Assembly: GCF_000834655.1 (NCBI RefSeq)
Contig: NZ_JXQQ01000010.1
Span: forward strand, 294,289-358,288
Length of the DNA: 64,000 nucleotides
Reading direction: 5' to 3'
DNA from: Variovorax paradoxus
GTDB taxonomy: Bacteria > Pseudomonadota > Gammaproteobacteria > Burkholderiales > Burkholderiaceae_C
Shown here: positions 37,535 to 47,169 of the stretch, piece after piece
How the letters are laid out: each line of letters starts with the position of its first letter
How positions within the stretch are numbered: position 1 is the stretch's first letter
Program-made: the position numbers and the translations under genes
Notes under the pieces: model-generated
The model's database searches: none
The model's input: the letters and a program-made list of their open reading frames with translations, nothing else
Told to the model about the DNA's origin: nothing

Positions 37535-38272
37535 GTGGCCGTCGTTAATGATCTGGAAATCCTGCGCAGTGAGTTCGGGCGAAAGGTCGAAGCACTAGGT
37601 CATTGTCCGAAATACTTCGCTGACATTCTCGACCTGCTGAGTGCCCTTGCCTGCGGGCAGCGTTTTACCCTTGCCATTTCGAGCTTTCGCGCTGAAAAGA
37701 CTTCTTGGCACAACGTGCACTCTGTCAGCGAAGTGCTGCGCATGCCCGTCATGCTCATTGTCCAAGCATCTCAATGGCCTGACCTCCATGCAAGAGCGTC
37801 GGACAGCCAGCTCATCGACATCGTCACATCCGAGATGTCGGAACGCGAATTGGGGTGGCGCATCGACGTACTGCTGAAAGCCGCTCAAATCAAGTCACAA
37901 AAACCCAATGAACGAGACGGCAGTTGGGGCGGCTACCAATTCCTTGAATCGGAGCACGTCGTACTGCATCGAGGTCGCCCGATCCACCTCCAACCACGGC
38001 AGTTCACCCTGGCCAAGACAATGTTTGAAAACGTCGGCGAGGTTGTCAGTCGGGACCGGTTATGGACATCCGTGTGGAACGTGCCGCCACCCATCGCAAA
38101 GAATCGGACGATCGACGTTTGCATAAACAATGTGCGCCGAAAACTTGATCTGCATGAAGAAAACGGATTCATTCTTCGGGCCGCCTACAAGCTTGGCTAC
38201 ATCCTTTCGGCCGTCGACCCTGCTTCCAGCGGTCGAGAAACCGTGGACTTGGTGGGCACAAAAATCATTTGA
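37535..38272 (+). CDS. OmpR/PhoB-type winged-helix regulator with degenerate receiver-like domain
   Basis: A 245-residue protein starting at GTG 37535. The C-terminal half (about residues 132-230) is a Trans_reg_C winged helix: HLQPRQFTLAKTMFENVGEVVSRDRLW, then NRTIDVCINNVRRKLDL and LRAAYKLGYIL. The N-terminal ~120 residues have receiver-like spacing but no phosphoacceptor Asp in a DDD-like pocket, so the protein is probably not a phosphorylated response regulator. No sensor kinase is adjacent. Base composition is less GC-rich than that of the neighbours. Confidence 0.8.
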   Translation: MAVVNDLEILRSEFGRKVEALGHCPKYFADILDLLSALACGQRFTLAISSFRAEKTSWHNVHSVSEVLRMPVMLIVQASQWPDLHARASDSQLIDIVTSEMSERELGWRIDVLLKAAQIKSQKPNERDGSWGGYQFLESEHVVLHRGRPIHLQPRQFTLAKTMFENVGEVVSRDRLWTSVWNVPPPIAKNRTIDVCINNVRRKLDLHEENGFILRAAYKLGYILSAVDPASSGRETVDLVGTKII

Positions 38273-38357
38273 CCGGCGAGGGCTGAATCTTCCCTCATCT
38301 CCCTGACACATCAGATGCGCGCCCCTCTGCCTGAGCGCGTTGCCAGCCTGTCCTTGG

Positions 38358-38729
38358 TCAAACGCCCGAACGCTCCACGACCACCTCGCTGATCTGCACA
38401 ACGGGTTGGATATCCGTGTAATTGGCGATGTCGTCCTTGATCTCCTGCTGGTGCTGGCCGGAAGCGGCCCGATAAGCTTCGACAGAAGAGACAACGACTC
38501 GCACCGAGCGCGTTGACGTCAAGGATGTGGCCACGGTGCGGTCGCGCAGCGAACTAGGGGATAAGGCCGAGTTTCGGCCTAGGAAAACGAAGCGCAAGTC
38601 GTGGTTCTCATGTCCGCCGATGCGGCAGTGCAACCACGCGCCATCGAACTGGGTGACCAGTTCGGCGACTGACACGCTGAAAGCCCCCGAAGTCCCGCGC
38701 GTCTGGTCGGTGCTGCTGGCTACCACCAT
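38358..38729 (-). CDS. Hypothetical protein
   Basis: A 123-residue frame with alternating hydrophobic strands (AELVTQFDGAWLHCRIGGHEN, RSVRVVVSSVEAY, QPVVQISEVVVE), convergent with the OmpR-type gene. No family recognised and no signal peptide. The coding pattern is plausible but not strong. Confidence 0.4.
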   Translation of the reverse strand: MVVASSTDQTRGTSGAFSVSVAELVTQFDGAWLHCRIGGHENHDLRFVFLGRNSALSPSSLRDRTVATSLTSTRSVRVVVSSVEAYRAASGQHQQEIKDDIANYTDIQPVVQISEVVVERSGV

Positions 38730-39011
38730 CGGGGAGCCGACCCTCGCGTCTTGGGCCGACGCAACCGAGGTGGGATCGTAATCTGAGGCTCGATCCAGAA
38801 AGCAATTCGTAGGGGCTTGGCAGCATCATCAGAGTAGAGGCTGCCCCAACCTTGGCAAGAGCACAAGGATGCACTCTGGAAGCCTGCTTCCGGCCACAAC
38901 CGACCGTTCGTTGAGCTGGCAAGTGGGTTAGTGACTGCCATTTTTAGAGTATTGCCATGAGGCGTGAAGCTGCCGTGGGGACAAGGCGGATCGCTGGGAC
39001 TGGCGTAGCCC

Positions 39012-39151
39012 GTTGAGCAGCCCGACGGCGACACGCTCGACCTGCGCATCTACAACATCCCCACTCTCGGCAAGGGATCGGCCGTCGACGTGAACTACCA
39101 CGCATGCTGCCAGAGCTGGTCGAAGCCAAGGTGCTCGATGCCGAAAGCTGA
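39012..39151 (+). pseudogene. Frameshifted C-terminal gene fragment
   Basis: The plus strand reads VEQPDGDTLDLRIYNIPTLG and then KGSAVDVNYHA. After a one-base shift near 39103 it reads MLPELVEAKVLDAES and a stop at 39151. It is protein-like in both halves and terminates naturally, so it looks like the frameshifted end of a lost gene. Family not recognised. Confidence 0.45.
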
Positions 39152-39253
39152 GATGAACGAAATAATTCGCGACATGGCCATTCAAACGGCGCAAACTGAT
39201 CTGCCCGATGCGACCAACCGGTTCGCGTTTCGTTGAACGAAAGGAAGCATGCC

Positions 39254-39556
39254 ATGGTCACAGTCGCGTTGTTCGTTCGCCTGGAAGCGAAGCCCGGGAA
39301 AGAGAAAGAAGTCGAAAATTTTCTCGTGGGTGGCCTTCCTCTCGTGATGGAGGAGCCCGCCACGACCGCTTGGTTTGGCCTTCGCCTTGGGCCGACAACC
39401 TTCGGAATCTTTGATGCCTTTCCGGATGAAACAGGCCGTCAGGCGCATCTGTCCGGCAAGGTTGCGGCGGCTCTGATGGCACAGGCAGGTGATTTGTTTT
39501 CCGAGCCGCCGTCCATTCAGGATGTCGACGTGCTTGCGGCAAAGTTGCCCGGCTGA
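39254..39556 (+). CDS. Antibiotic biosynthesis monooxygenase (ABM)-domain protein
   Basis: A 100-residue ferredoxin-like-fold protein: VTVALFVRLEAKPGKEKEVENFL at the start, a central strand TTAWFGLRLGPTTFGIFDAFPDE, and GDLFSEPPSIQDVDVLAAK at the end. Relatives act as cofactor-free quinol monooxygenases or as stress-related dimers. ATG 39254 preceded by an AAGGAA ribosome site is preferred over ATG 39233. Confidence 0.8.
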   Translation: MVTVALFVRLEAKPGKEKEVENFLVGGLPLVMEEPATTAWFGLRLGPTTFGIFDAFPDETGRQAHLSGKVAAALMAQAGDLFSEPPSIQDVDVLAAKLPG

Positions 39557-40290
39557 ACACTTTCGGAGATTTGTCCGGCAGGTGGATGCCCTTGCAGGTC
39601 CCAACTTTTTCAAGAAGCGGGATCCGGCCGCGCTGGCTGCGCTTGACAAGGTGCTGATGGCGGCGGCAAACGAGCCACGAGCTCGCCTGCCACGCCCGGC
39701 TGCATCGCGCTGATCGCAGCACTGGCGATGCTCGACGGGACGCCGCGCTCGAGGCGGCATCTTCTTGGTCGCACCTTTGCCTCCAGGCCGGCGGCGGGAC
39801 GAAGAGCGTCAGGCCTCAGGTTCGGGGCAGTGCTGCGACCACGCCGGCGTGCCGAGCTTATGCGTGCCGCGCACCGGACCTGGGGGGCCGCCCTCGACAA
39901 GCCAACGTTTCAACTCGGCCATGCCGGCGGCCGGCGTAGGTGACGCAGCGCACGGATGCGACCCGAGCCGGAGCCAATTCGCTGGCTCGTGTGAAAGCCG
40001 GCGCAAAGGCCTGTCGCCTTTAGAACTGAGACCAAACTTGATCTCGCCGGGCTCGTTGATGCGAAGCGGGAGCTGCGCGTGTTGAAATCTCGGCAGAAAG
40101 AAAAAATGGCCGCTCCATACCTCGTCCTGACCAGGCGAAAGGGGTTCTCCCAAACTCGACGGCCCGACCATTGGAACCAGCGCTCTGACAAGGTTCTCTC
40201 GGCCTTCCTTCAGGGCGAAGTGAAGCTGTCCGACAAGACCGCCAACGCGTGCAACGCAGATTTAATTTTCACCCCGCCAAGGAGACTCCA
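39557..40290. other. Gene-poor stretch
   Basis: 734 bp without a recognisable gene. A short plus-strand tail at about 39558-39713 (RFVRQVDALAGPNFFKKRDP) and a minus-strand frame near 39809-40000 look protein-like but match no family I know; they could be remnants. Confidence 0.35.
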
Positions 40291-40440
40291 ATGATCCGGA
40301 AACTGGCCTCCGGCGAATATCGCCTTTACTCCCGCAAGACCGACCCCAAGACCGGTAAGCGACGTAACCTCGGCACCTTCGATTCGAGAGCACAAGCGCA
40401 ACAGCACGAGCGCGAAGTCCAGTACTTCAAGCGCCACTGA
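40291..40440 (+). CDS. Small conserved hypothetical protein
   Basis: A 49-residue basic protein, MIRKLASGEYRLYSRKTDP, then KTGKRRNLGTFDSRAQAQQH and a YFKRH end. I recognise this as a widespread proteobacterial small protein of unknown function. The start ATG 40291 has a strong AAGGAG ribosome site at 40279-40284; an in-frame ATG at 40249 is unlikely. Confidence 0.75.
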   Translation: MIRKLASGEYRLYSRKTDPKTGKRRNLGTFDSRAQAQQHEREVQYFKRH

Positions 40441-40463
40441 AGACGCTGGCAACTCTCGGCCCC

Positions 40464-41108
40464 ATGTCTTCTCTGATCGCCACCGCCGCGACGCAGCCGT
40501 CGCCCCTTCGCGCCGTAGCATTCAACTGCAGCCTGAAACCCGCGCAACTGCCCTCCTCCACAGGCGCAATGCTCGGTGACATACGCGACGCGCTGGCCTC
40601 GCACGGCGTGGAGACCGACATCGTGCACGCTGCCTCACACAACATCCTGCCCGGCACGCGCTCCGACGAGGGCCCCGGCGACGATTGGCCCGCGCTGCGT
40701 GCCCGGGTGATGGCGGCGGATATCGTGGTCATCGGCTCCCCGATCTGGATCGGCCAGCCCAGCAGCGTCGCCAAGCGCGTGCTCGAGCGCATGGACGCGT
40801 TCATCGCCGAGACCGGCGACGACGGGCGCATGCCCTCCTACGGCAAGGTGGGCGCCGCAGCCGTGGTCGGCAATGAAGACGGGGCGCACCACGTGGGCGG
40901 CGAGATCTATCAGGCGCTCAACGACCTGGGTTTTTCGCTAGCGCCGAACGCCATGGCTTACTGGGTGGGCGCGGCACGCAGCGGCGAAGAGTACCGAGAA
41001 CTCAAGCCCGTGCCCCAGTCGACCATGGATGCCACGCAACTCATGGTGCGCAATGCCGTGCACCTGGCGCGCCTCCTGCGGCAATCCGGTTATCCACCAA
41101 AGGCATGA
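40464..41108 (+). CDS. Flavodoxin-family NAD(P)H-dependent FMN reductase-like protein
   Basis: A 214-residue flavodoxin-fold protein: an N-terminal RAVAFNCSLKP phosphate loop region, then ADIVVIGSPIWIGQPSS and KVGAAAVVGNEDGAHHVGGEIYQAL, typical of the WrbA/NADPH-dependent FMN reductase group. Probable two-electron quinone or flavin reductase. Start codon taken as ATG 40464. Confidence 0.85.
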   Translation: MSSLIATAATQPSPLRAVAFNCSLKPAQLPSSTGAMLGDIRDALASHGVETDIVHAASHNILPGTRSDEGPGDDWPALRARVMAADIVVIGSPIWIGQPSSVAKRVLERMDAFIAETGDDGRMPSYGKVGAAAVVGNEDGAHHVGGEIYQALNDLGFSLAPNAMAYWVGAARSGEEYRELKPVPQSTMDATQLMVRNAVHLARLLRQSGYPPKA

Positions 41109-41233
41109 ATGCCACGGCCGCGGCCGACGGCAAAGCAGCAAACGCGGCTTGAGATTTCCCGTATCGTCCCTAAGTGTTTGGATAGCTGCCCGCCGCGTCG
41201 CGTTGCCGCGATGCCTACCGTAGCTCATTTCCC

Positions 41234-44200
41234 GTGGTCCTGAATTCCTTTCATCCCGCCATCGCCCGATGGTTTCGTCGAACCTTCCCTGGCCCCACGC
41301 CCGCACAGTCCGAGGCATGGCCTGCGATCCGCGCGGGCCGAGACACGCTGGTCGCAGCGCCCACCGGCTCCGGCAAGACGCTCACCGCCTTTCTCGCGGC
41401 ATTGGACGAACTCGTCCGAAGCGGCCTCGCATCGGAGGGGCTGCCGGATGAAACTGCTGTCGTCTACGTCTCTCCACTGAAGGCGCTCTCCAACGACATC
41501 CGCCTGAACCTCGATGCGCCACTGAAGGGCATTCGCGCTGAACTGACGGCGCTGGGATTGCCCGACATCGACATCCGCACCGCCGTGCGCACCGGCGACA
41601 CGCCGCAGCGCGAGCGCCAGCAAAACCTGCGGCGACCGCCGCACATTCTGGTGACCACGCCGGAGTCGCTTTACGTCCTGCTGGGCTCGGCATCGGGCCG
41701 CCGGATGCTGTCGACCGTGCGCAGCGTGATCGTCGACGAGATCCACGCCATTGCCGCGAGCAAGCGCGGCAGCCACTTGGCGCTCTCGCTGGAGAGGCTG
41801 CAGGCGCTGTGCGAGGCAGATGGCCACGCACGCCCGGTGCGCATCGGCCTTTCGGCCACGCAGAAGCCCATCAACGAGGTTGCGCGCTTCTTGGTCGGTG
41901 CGGGCGCGTTGCGCGCCGATGGCACGGCCGACTGCGCCATTGTCGACATCGGCTATGCAAAGCAGCGAGATCTGGCGCTGGAACTGCCCCCGACGCCGCT
42001 TGAGGCGGTGATGTCGGGCGACCAGTGGACCCAGGTGTATGCCCGATTGGCCGAACTGGTGTGCTTGCACAAGACGACGCTGGTGTTCGTCAATACGCGC
42101 CGCATGGCCGAGCGCGCAGCGCGGCATCTGGGCGACATCCTCGGCAAGGAGGCGGTAGCGGCGCACCACGGTAGCCTGTCGAAGGAAACACGCCTCGATG
42201 CGGAGCAGCGCCTCAAGCGCGGCAACCTGAAGGTCCTCGTGGCCACGGCATCGCTCGAGCTGGGCCTGGACATCGGCGACGTCGACCTCGTCTGCCAACT
42301 CGGCTCACCGCGCGCCATAGCCACATTCCTGCAGCGTGCCGGGCGCTCGGGCCATGCCGTGGGCGGCGTGCCAAAGGCGCGGCTCTTTCCGCAGTCGCGC
42401 GACGAGTTGGTCGAGTGCGCCGCCCTGCTCGACTGTATCCGCCGTGGCGAGCTCGATGCGCTGCGCGTGTTGCCCGCGCCGCTGGACGTGCTCGCGCAGC
42501 AGATCGTGGCCGAGACCGCCTGCCGCGAATGGCACGAGGACGAACTTTTCGCGCTCGTGCGCCGCGCATGGCCCTACGCGCAGCTCACGCACGAGCGATA
42601 CATGGAGGTCGTGCGCATGGTGTCCGAAGGATTCGCCACGCGGCAGGGCCAGCGCGCCGGCTATGTGCACCGCGATGCCGTCAACCAACTGCTGCGCGAG
42701 CGCAGGGGCTCGCGCATGACGGCGTTGACCTCTGGCGGCACCATCCCGGAGACTGGCGACTACACGGTCGTGATAGAGCCGCAGGCCGACAAGATCGGCA
42801 CGGTCAACGAAGACTTCGCAGTCGAGAGCCTGGCGGGCGACGTGTTCCAGTTGGGTAACACGAGCTACCGTATCCTGAAGATCGAGCCGGGCCGCGTGCG
42901 CGTGGAAGACGCGCAAGGCGCTGCACCCAACCTTCCGTTCTGGCTCGGCGAGGCGCCGGGGCGCAGCGATGAGCTGTCGTTCGGCGTGTCGCGGTTGCGC
43001 GAAGAGGTCGCGCGGACGCTGGAATCCGGCGGCGAAGACGCCGCGATGAAACTGCTGACGCGGACCGTGGGCTTGGACGACGAATCCGCGCGTCAGATCG
43101 TCGGGCATCTCGCGCATGCGCTCGCGGTACTGGGCGCATTGCCGACGCAGCGCACGCTGGTGATGGAGCGCTTCTTCGACGCCTCCGGCGGTATGCAGTT
43201 GGTGATTCACTCGCCCTTCGGCAGCCGGATCAATCGCGCATGGGGCCTTGCGCTGCGCAAGCGCTTTTGCCGCACCTTCAACTTCGAGCTGCAGGCCGCG
43301 GCGACCGAGGACGCGATCGTGCTGTCGCTGTCCACCAGCCACAGCTTTCCCCTCGACGAGGTTGCGCACTACCTGCATTCGGCCTCGGCCGTGCATGTGC
43401 TGGTGCAGGCACTGCTCGACGCGCCGCTGTTCGGCGTGCGCTGGCGCTGGAATGCGACCACCGCGCTGGCGTTGCCGCGCTTCAGCGGCGGGCGCAAGGT
43501 GGTGCCACAGGTGCAGCGCATGCGCTCCGAAGACCTGCTCGCAGCTGTGTTTCCCGACCAGGTTGCGTGCGCGGAAAACATCGTCGGCGAGCGCCAAGTG
43601 CCCGATCACCCGCTGGTCTCGCAGACGCTGGACGATTGCCTGCACGACGCGATGGACGCCGAAGGCTGGCTCGCGCTGCTGCGCCGCATGGAGTCGGGTG
43701 AGGTGCACATGCTGGCGCGCGACCTTCCGGCACCTTCGCCGCTCGCGATGGAGGCGTTGAACGCGCGCCCCTACGCATTCCTGGACGATGCACCGTTGGA
43801 GGAGCGCCGCACGCAAGCCGTGCAAAACCGCCGCTACACCGATCCCGAAAGCGCCAACGACGTCGGACAGCTCGATGCGGACGCCATCGCCAGCGTGCGC
43901 GAGGAAGCCTGGCCGCAACCGCGCTCTGCCGACGAGATGCATGAGGCGCTCAACATGCTCGGCGCCCTGGGCGACGACGAAGTGGCGCGCGAAGCGGGCT
44001 GGAAGCAATGGCTCGCCGCGCTCGCCAGGGCAGGCCGCGCGACGCGCCTGTTGCTTGAGCCTGAAGGCGAGAGGCGTGCCGCGCGTGGCCTGTGGGTGAC
44101 AGCGGAGCAACTGCGGCTGCTGCACGCCATTGCCCCCAATGCGCCTATGCACCCCCCTATCAACGCGCCCACCGATGCCGAGCAGCCGCCCGATCGCGAA

Positions 44201-45610
44201 ACCGCACTGCGCGAACTGCTGCGCTCACGCCTCGGCGGCCTGGGCCCCGTCACCGTGGCGCAACTCGCCGGGCCGCTCATTCTGCCGCCCGCGGACATCG
44301 AAGGCGGCCTCCTCGCGCTGCAGATCGAAGGCAGCGTGCTGCAGGGCCGCTTCACGCCCGGCGGGGCCGATCTGGAATGGTGCGAGCGCCATCTGCTGGC
44401 GCGCATCCATCGCTACACGCTCAAGCGCCTTCGCCGCGAGATCGAGCCGGTCGAGCCACGCGACTTCGTGCGCTTTCTCTTCGAATGGCAACATATCGGC
44501 ACGGCAGCGCGCGTGCGCGGGCCGGAAGCGCTGTCGGGCATCCTGTCGCAACTCGAGGGCTACGAGGCCCCCGCGCCGCTGTGGGAAGCCGAACTTTTGC
44601 CCGCGCGCGTGACAGACTACGCCGGTGCCTGGCTCGACGACCTGTGCACGGCGGGGCGTGTGCTGTGGACGCGCCTGCGCCCGTCGGCGGCGGAAGGACG
44701 CAAGGGCACGGGCAGCCTGTCGTTGCGCGCCACGCCGGTCGTGCTGCTGCCGCGCCGCAGCGCGCTATTGTGGAGCGGCTTGGCACCGGCACCGGCCGAC
44801 GATGAAACGCTGGGCTCGCGGGCGCTGCGCGTCTGCGCGCATCTTGCGCAGCACGGTGCCTGCTTCTTCGACGAGATCGCGCTCGGCACGCGCCTGCTGC
44901 CAGTCGAGATTGAAGAGGCGCTGACCGAGCTGGTCGCCAAGGGCCGCGCGCGCTGCGACAGCTACGCGGGCCTGCGCGCACTGCTGGTGCCGGCCTCCAA
45001 GCGCGCATCGGCCGACACGCGGCGGCGTCGGCGCACGCCGCTCTTCGGCATTGAGGATGCGGGGCGCTGGACGCTGGTGCGTCCCCCCACCGCTGAAGCG
45101 ACGGCGGTGCCTTCCGCAGAGGCCATCGAACAGGTTGTTCGCGTGCTGCTGCGCCGCTACGGCGTGATCTGCTGGCGGCTGCTCGAGCGCGAGGCCGCTT
45201 GGCTGCCGCCGTGGCGCGACCTTGTGCGCGTGTGCCGGCGGCTGGAAGCTCGCGGAGAAATCCGTGGCGGCCGCTTCATTGCCGGGGTGTCGGGCGAGCA
45301 GTTTGCCCTGCCCGAAGCGGTCGCTTCGATGCGCCAGGTGCGCAGGCTCGCAGGCGACGGCACGCTGATCGCGCTCGCGGCCAGCGACCCGGCCAACCTG
45401 CTCGGAACCATCGTGAACGGACCGAAGGTCCCGCGCGTCGCGGGCGCGCGCGTGGTGTACCGCGATGGCGTGCCCATTGCGACCAGTGTGGCAGGAGAGT
45501 TCGCTGCGCTGGTTACGCTTGACGGGGTGGAGGAGCAAGCCGCCCGGCAAGCGCTGTTGCTGACGCCGTCGCTGCAACACTTTCCAGGAAACTCAGAGCG
45601 CATGGGTTGA
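41234..45610 (+). CDS. lhr: Lhr-family ATP-dependent helicase (DEAD/DEAH)
   Basis: A 1458-residue superfamily 2 helicase starting at GTG 41234. Walker A is APTGSGKT (42-49), Walker B is DEIH (168-171), motif III is SAT (207-209), and motif VI is LQRAGRSGHAVGG. The Lhr winged-helix/beta-barrel core and the long C-terminal extension of full-length Lhr follow. Lhr-type proteins are 3'-5' translocases linked to DNA repair and RNA:DNA unwinding. Length is close to E. coli Lhr. It stands alone, 125 bp downstream of the flavodoxin-like gene. Residue positions were counted from the GTG. Confidence 0.92.
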   Translation: MVLNSFHPAIARWFRRTFPGPTPAQSEAWPAIRAGRDTLVAAPTGSGKTLTAFLAALDELVRSGLASEGLPDETAVVYVSPLKALSNDIRLNLDAPLKGIRAELTALGLPDIDIRTAVRTGDTPQRERQQNLRRPPHILVTTPESLYVLLGSASGRRMLSTVRSVIVDEIHAIAASKRGSHLALSLERLQALCEADGHARPVRIGLSATQKPINEVARFLVGAGALRADGTADCAIVDIGYAKQRDLALELPPTPLEAVMSGDQWTQVYARLAELVCLHKTTLVFVNTRRMAERAARHLGDILGKEAVAAHHGSLSKETRLDAEQRLKRGNLKVLVATASLELGLDIGDVDLVCQLGSPRAIATFLQRAGRSGHAVGGVPKARLFPQSRDELVECAALLDCIRRGELDALRVLPAPLDVLAQQIVAETACREWHEDELFALVRRAWPYAQLTHERYMEVVRMVSEGFATRQGQRAGYVHRDAVNQLLRERRGSRMTALTSGGTIPETGDYTVVIEPQADKIGTVNEDFAVESLAGDVFQLGNTSYRILKIEPGRVRVEDAQGAAPNLPFWLGEAPGRSDELSFGVSRLREEVARTLESGGEDAAMKLLTRTVGLDDESARQIVGHLAHALAVLGALPTQRTLVMERFFDASGGMQLVIHSPFGSRINRAWGLALRKRFCRTFNFELQAAATEDAIVLSLSTSHSFPLDEVAHYLHSASAVHVLVQALLDAPLFGVRWRWNATTALALPRFSGGRKVVPQVQRMRSEDLLAAVFPDQVACAENIVGERQVPDHPLVSQTLDDCLHDAMDAEGWLALLRRMESGEVHMLARDLPAPSPLAMEALNARPYAFLDDAPLEERRTQAVQNRRYTDPESANDVGQLDADAIASVREEAWPQPRSADEMHEALNMLGALGDDEVAREAGWKQWLAALARAGRATRLLLEPEGERRAARGLWVTAEQLRLLHAIAPNAPMHPPINAPTDAEQPPDRETALRELLRSRLGGLGPVTVAQLAGPLILPPADIEGGLLALQIEGSVLQGRFTPGGADLEWCERHLLARIHRYTLKRLRREIEPVEPRDFVRFLFEWQHIGTAARVRGPEALSGILSQLEGYEAPAPLWEAELLPARVTDYAGAWLDDLCTAGRVLWTRLRPSAAEGRKGTGSLSLRATPVVLLPRRSALLWSGLAPAPADDETLGSRALRVCAHLAQHGACFFDEIALGTRLLPVEIEEALTELVAKGRARCDSYAGLRALLVPASKRASADTRRRRRTPLFGIEDAGRWTLVRPPTAEATAVPSAEAIEQVVRVLLRRYGVICWRLLEREAAWLPPWRDLVRVCRRLEARGEIRGGRFIAGVSGEQFALPEAVASMRQVRRLAGDGTLIALAASDPANLLGTIVNGPKVPRVAGARVVYRDGVPIATSVAGEFAALVTLDGVEEQAARQALLLTPSLQHFPGNSERMG

Positions 45611-46375
45611 CTGACCGCGGAGCGGGGCCACGGCCGCGACGCGCCACACCGCGGCGCGTTAGGGCGCGCCATGTGCCACCTGCATAAGAGGCGACCGGAA
45701 GCCTGTAGATTTCATGTCACCGCGCGCAGAAATCACCGAAGAAAGCCGATAGCCCAAGACCCCCTCTGCTGCATTGAATGCCTGGTTGGCGGCAGAAGTG
45801 CCGCCTACATGGCCATCCGCCGGCTCTGGTTCTGTTTCGAAGCCTCCGTCAGCAACGAGGAAACCCGGGTCTCGGACTGGGCACAGCCGCATGCTCGGGG
45901 CGATGTTCTCGCTCGGGAAGGCAAATTTGACTGTGAAGTCCTTTCGAGGATCGGAATTTCATTGCAGAACTGACAGCCATTCAAGCGCGTACGGATTGAT
46001 TGCGCGAACCGGAAACTTCCCTTCGCTTGATCAGGCGAGCCCTGCTGGTAGGTTGTTCAAAAGTGCAGTGCCCTGTATCTGCCCGACGGACGCGCAGCAA
46101 CGACGTCTTCAGGGCAATCTGAACTTCGGCTTCAGGGCTCGGAGCGGAAGTCCATCGATCTCAGCAACAGGCCGGGCGCTGCAGAGGAGAATTGTCGGTC
46201 CAGTGGCTGGCAGGTTGATACCGACTCTCCGACCCAGCGCTGGTTGAGCGACCGGTGTGCTTGTTGAAGCCGAAGTTGGTCGGCCTTGCTCTCAACTCCG
46301 GTGACGCGCACTCGCGACGGCATTTGATTGTGCGATTTGTCCATGCTTGCGCACCGCGTCAATGAAACCAACTGG
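45611..46375. other. Gene-free stretch
   Basis: 765 bp between lhr and the DUF427 gene. Several frames of 80-150 codons exist on both strands, but none has recognisable domains or consistent coding bias. No repeats or RNA genes seen. Confidence 0.4.
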
Positions 46376-46930
46376 CTACCAACCTCCGCTACCGGTTCCG
46401 CCTTTGAAGGGTCCAGCCAGATCGGGCGTGATCCAGCCACCATAGAAGGCGCCCTCTTGCGGGTGGGCTCTCAATCCGCCGACATGGCAGTCAAGATTGT
46501 GGGCATAAAAGGCCACACATCCGGCTATTGGCTCAGCACCAGACAAGGGATGGGGGTAGCTCCAGGCGACTTGGTCTAAGCGACGTGCACCGTCCACCAG
46601 ATTCCAATAGCGTGCCGGTCCCTTCCACTCACAGAACGAGCCACCGCCAGCGGGCTGCAACAATCCGGTCTGTACGTCGACCAGTGGCAGGTAGAAGGTG
46701 GGTGGGTGGGCTGTTTCGCGGACCGCCCAAGCGGCGCGTGTGCGCGCTATCTCCAGGCGGCCCCAGAGCACGACAATCTCGCGTGCTTCGCGTACGAGCT
46801 CTGGCGGTCTCGGGAAATCCCAAACCGACATCTGCCCTGAGGCCGGGGCATCGGCGAACGGGGGCCGCTGTTCCCCCCGCCAAACCCACTGCGCGCGGGC
46901 GCTCTCAAGCCAGTTGGAATCGCTGCTCAT
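46376..46930 (-). CDS. DUF427 domain protein
   Basis: A 184-residue protein with the DUF427 pattern: an N-terminal VVLWGRLEIARTRAAWAVRE strand-turn, PPTFYLPLVDV, the SFCEWKGPARYWNL core, and AWSYPHPLSGAEPIAGCVAFY. The domain is common in bacteria and fungi with no settled biochemical role. The C-terminus extends about 40 residues beyond the core. Confidence 0.85.
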   Translation of the reverse strand: MSSDSNWLESARAQWVWRGEQRPPFADAPASGQMSVWDFPRPPELVREAREIVVLWGRLEIARTRAAWAVRETAHPPTFYLPLVDVQTGLLQPAGGGSFCEWKGPARYWNLVDGARRLDQVAWSYPHPLSGAEPIAGCVAFYAHNLDCHVGGLRAHPQEGAFYGGWITPDLAGPFKGGTGSGGW

Positions 46931-47169
46931 GACGGCATAGAGAATACATGACGAGGTCCAAGTGCCGGTCGAGAGGCTGAGAGCCCCCTCGCAGGAGCGG
47001 GCGCAGTTAGAGACCGCGCGCTTGGCCCTGAGGCTCGACCTTCGGGAGAATGTGCGTAAGCGGCGCTATGCTGAGCACAGGCTCAAGACAGCTGACCTCA
47101 CCGCAATATCCCACAACGGCAGGGGTCCTTATCCCCCGCGAAGCCAGCCGACTGCCTCCTCAGCGATAC

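Noticed and set aside
42305..44152. 615-codon minus-strand frame opposite lhr
   Set aside because: Antisense frame in GC-rich DNA; the plus strand carries all helicase motifs.
47050..47169. Upstream extension of the YihY protein
   Set aside because: The 40 extra residues are not family-like; ATG 47170 gives the expected length.
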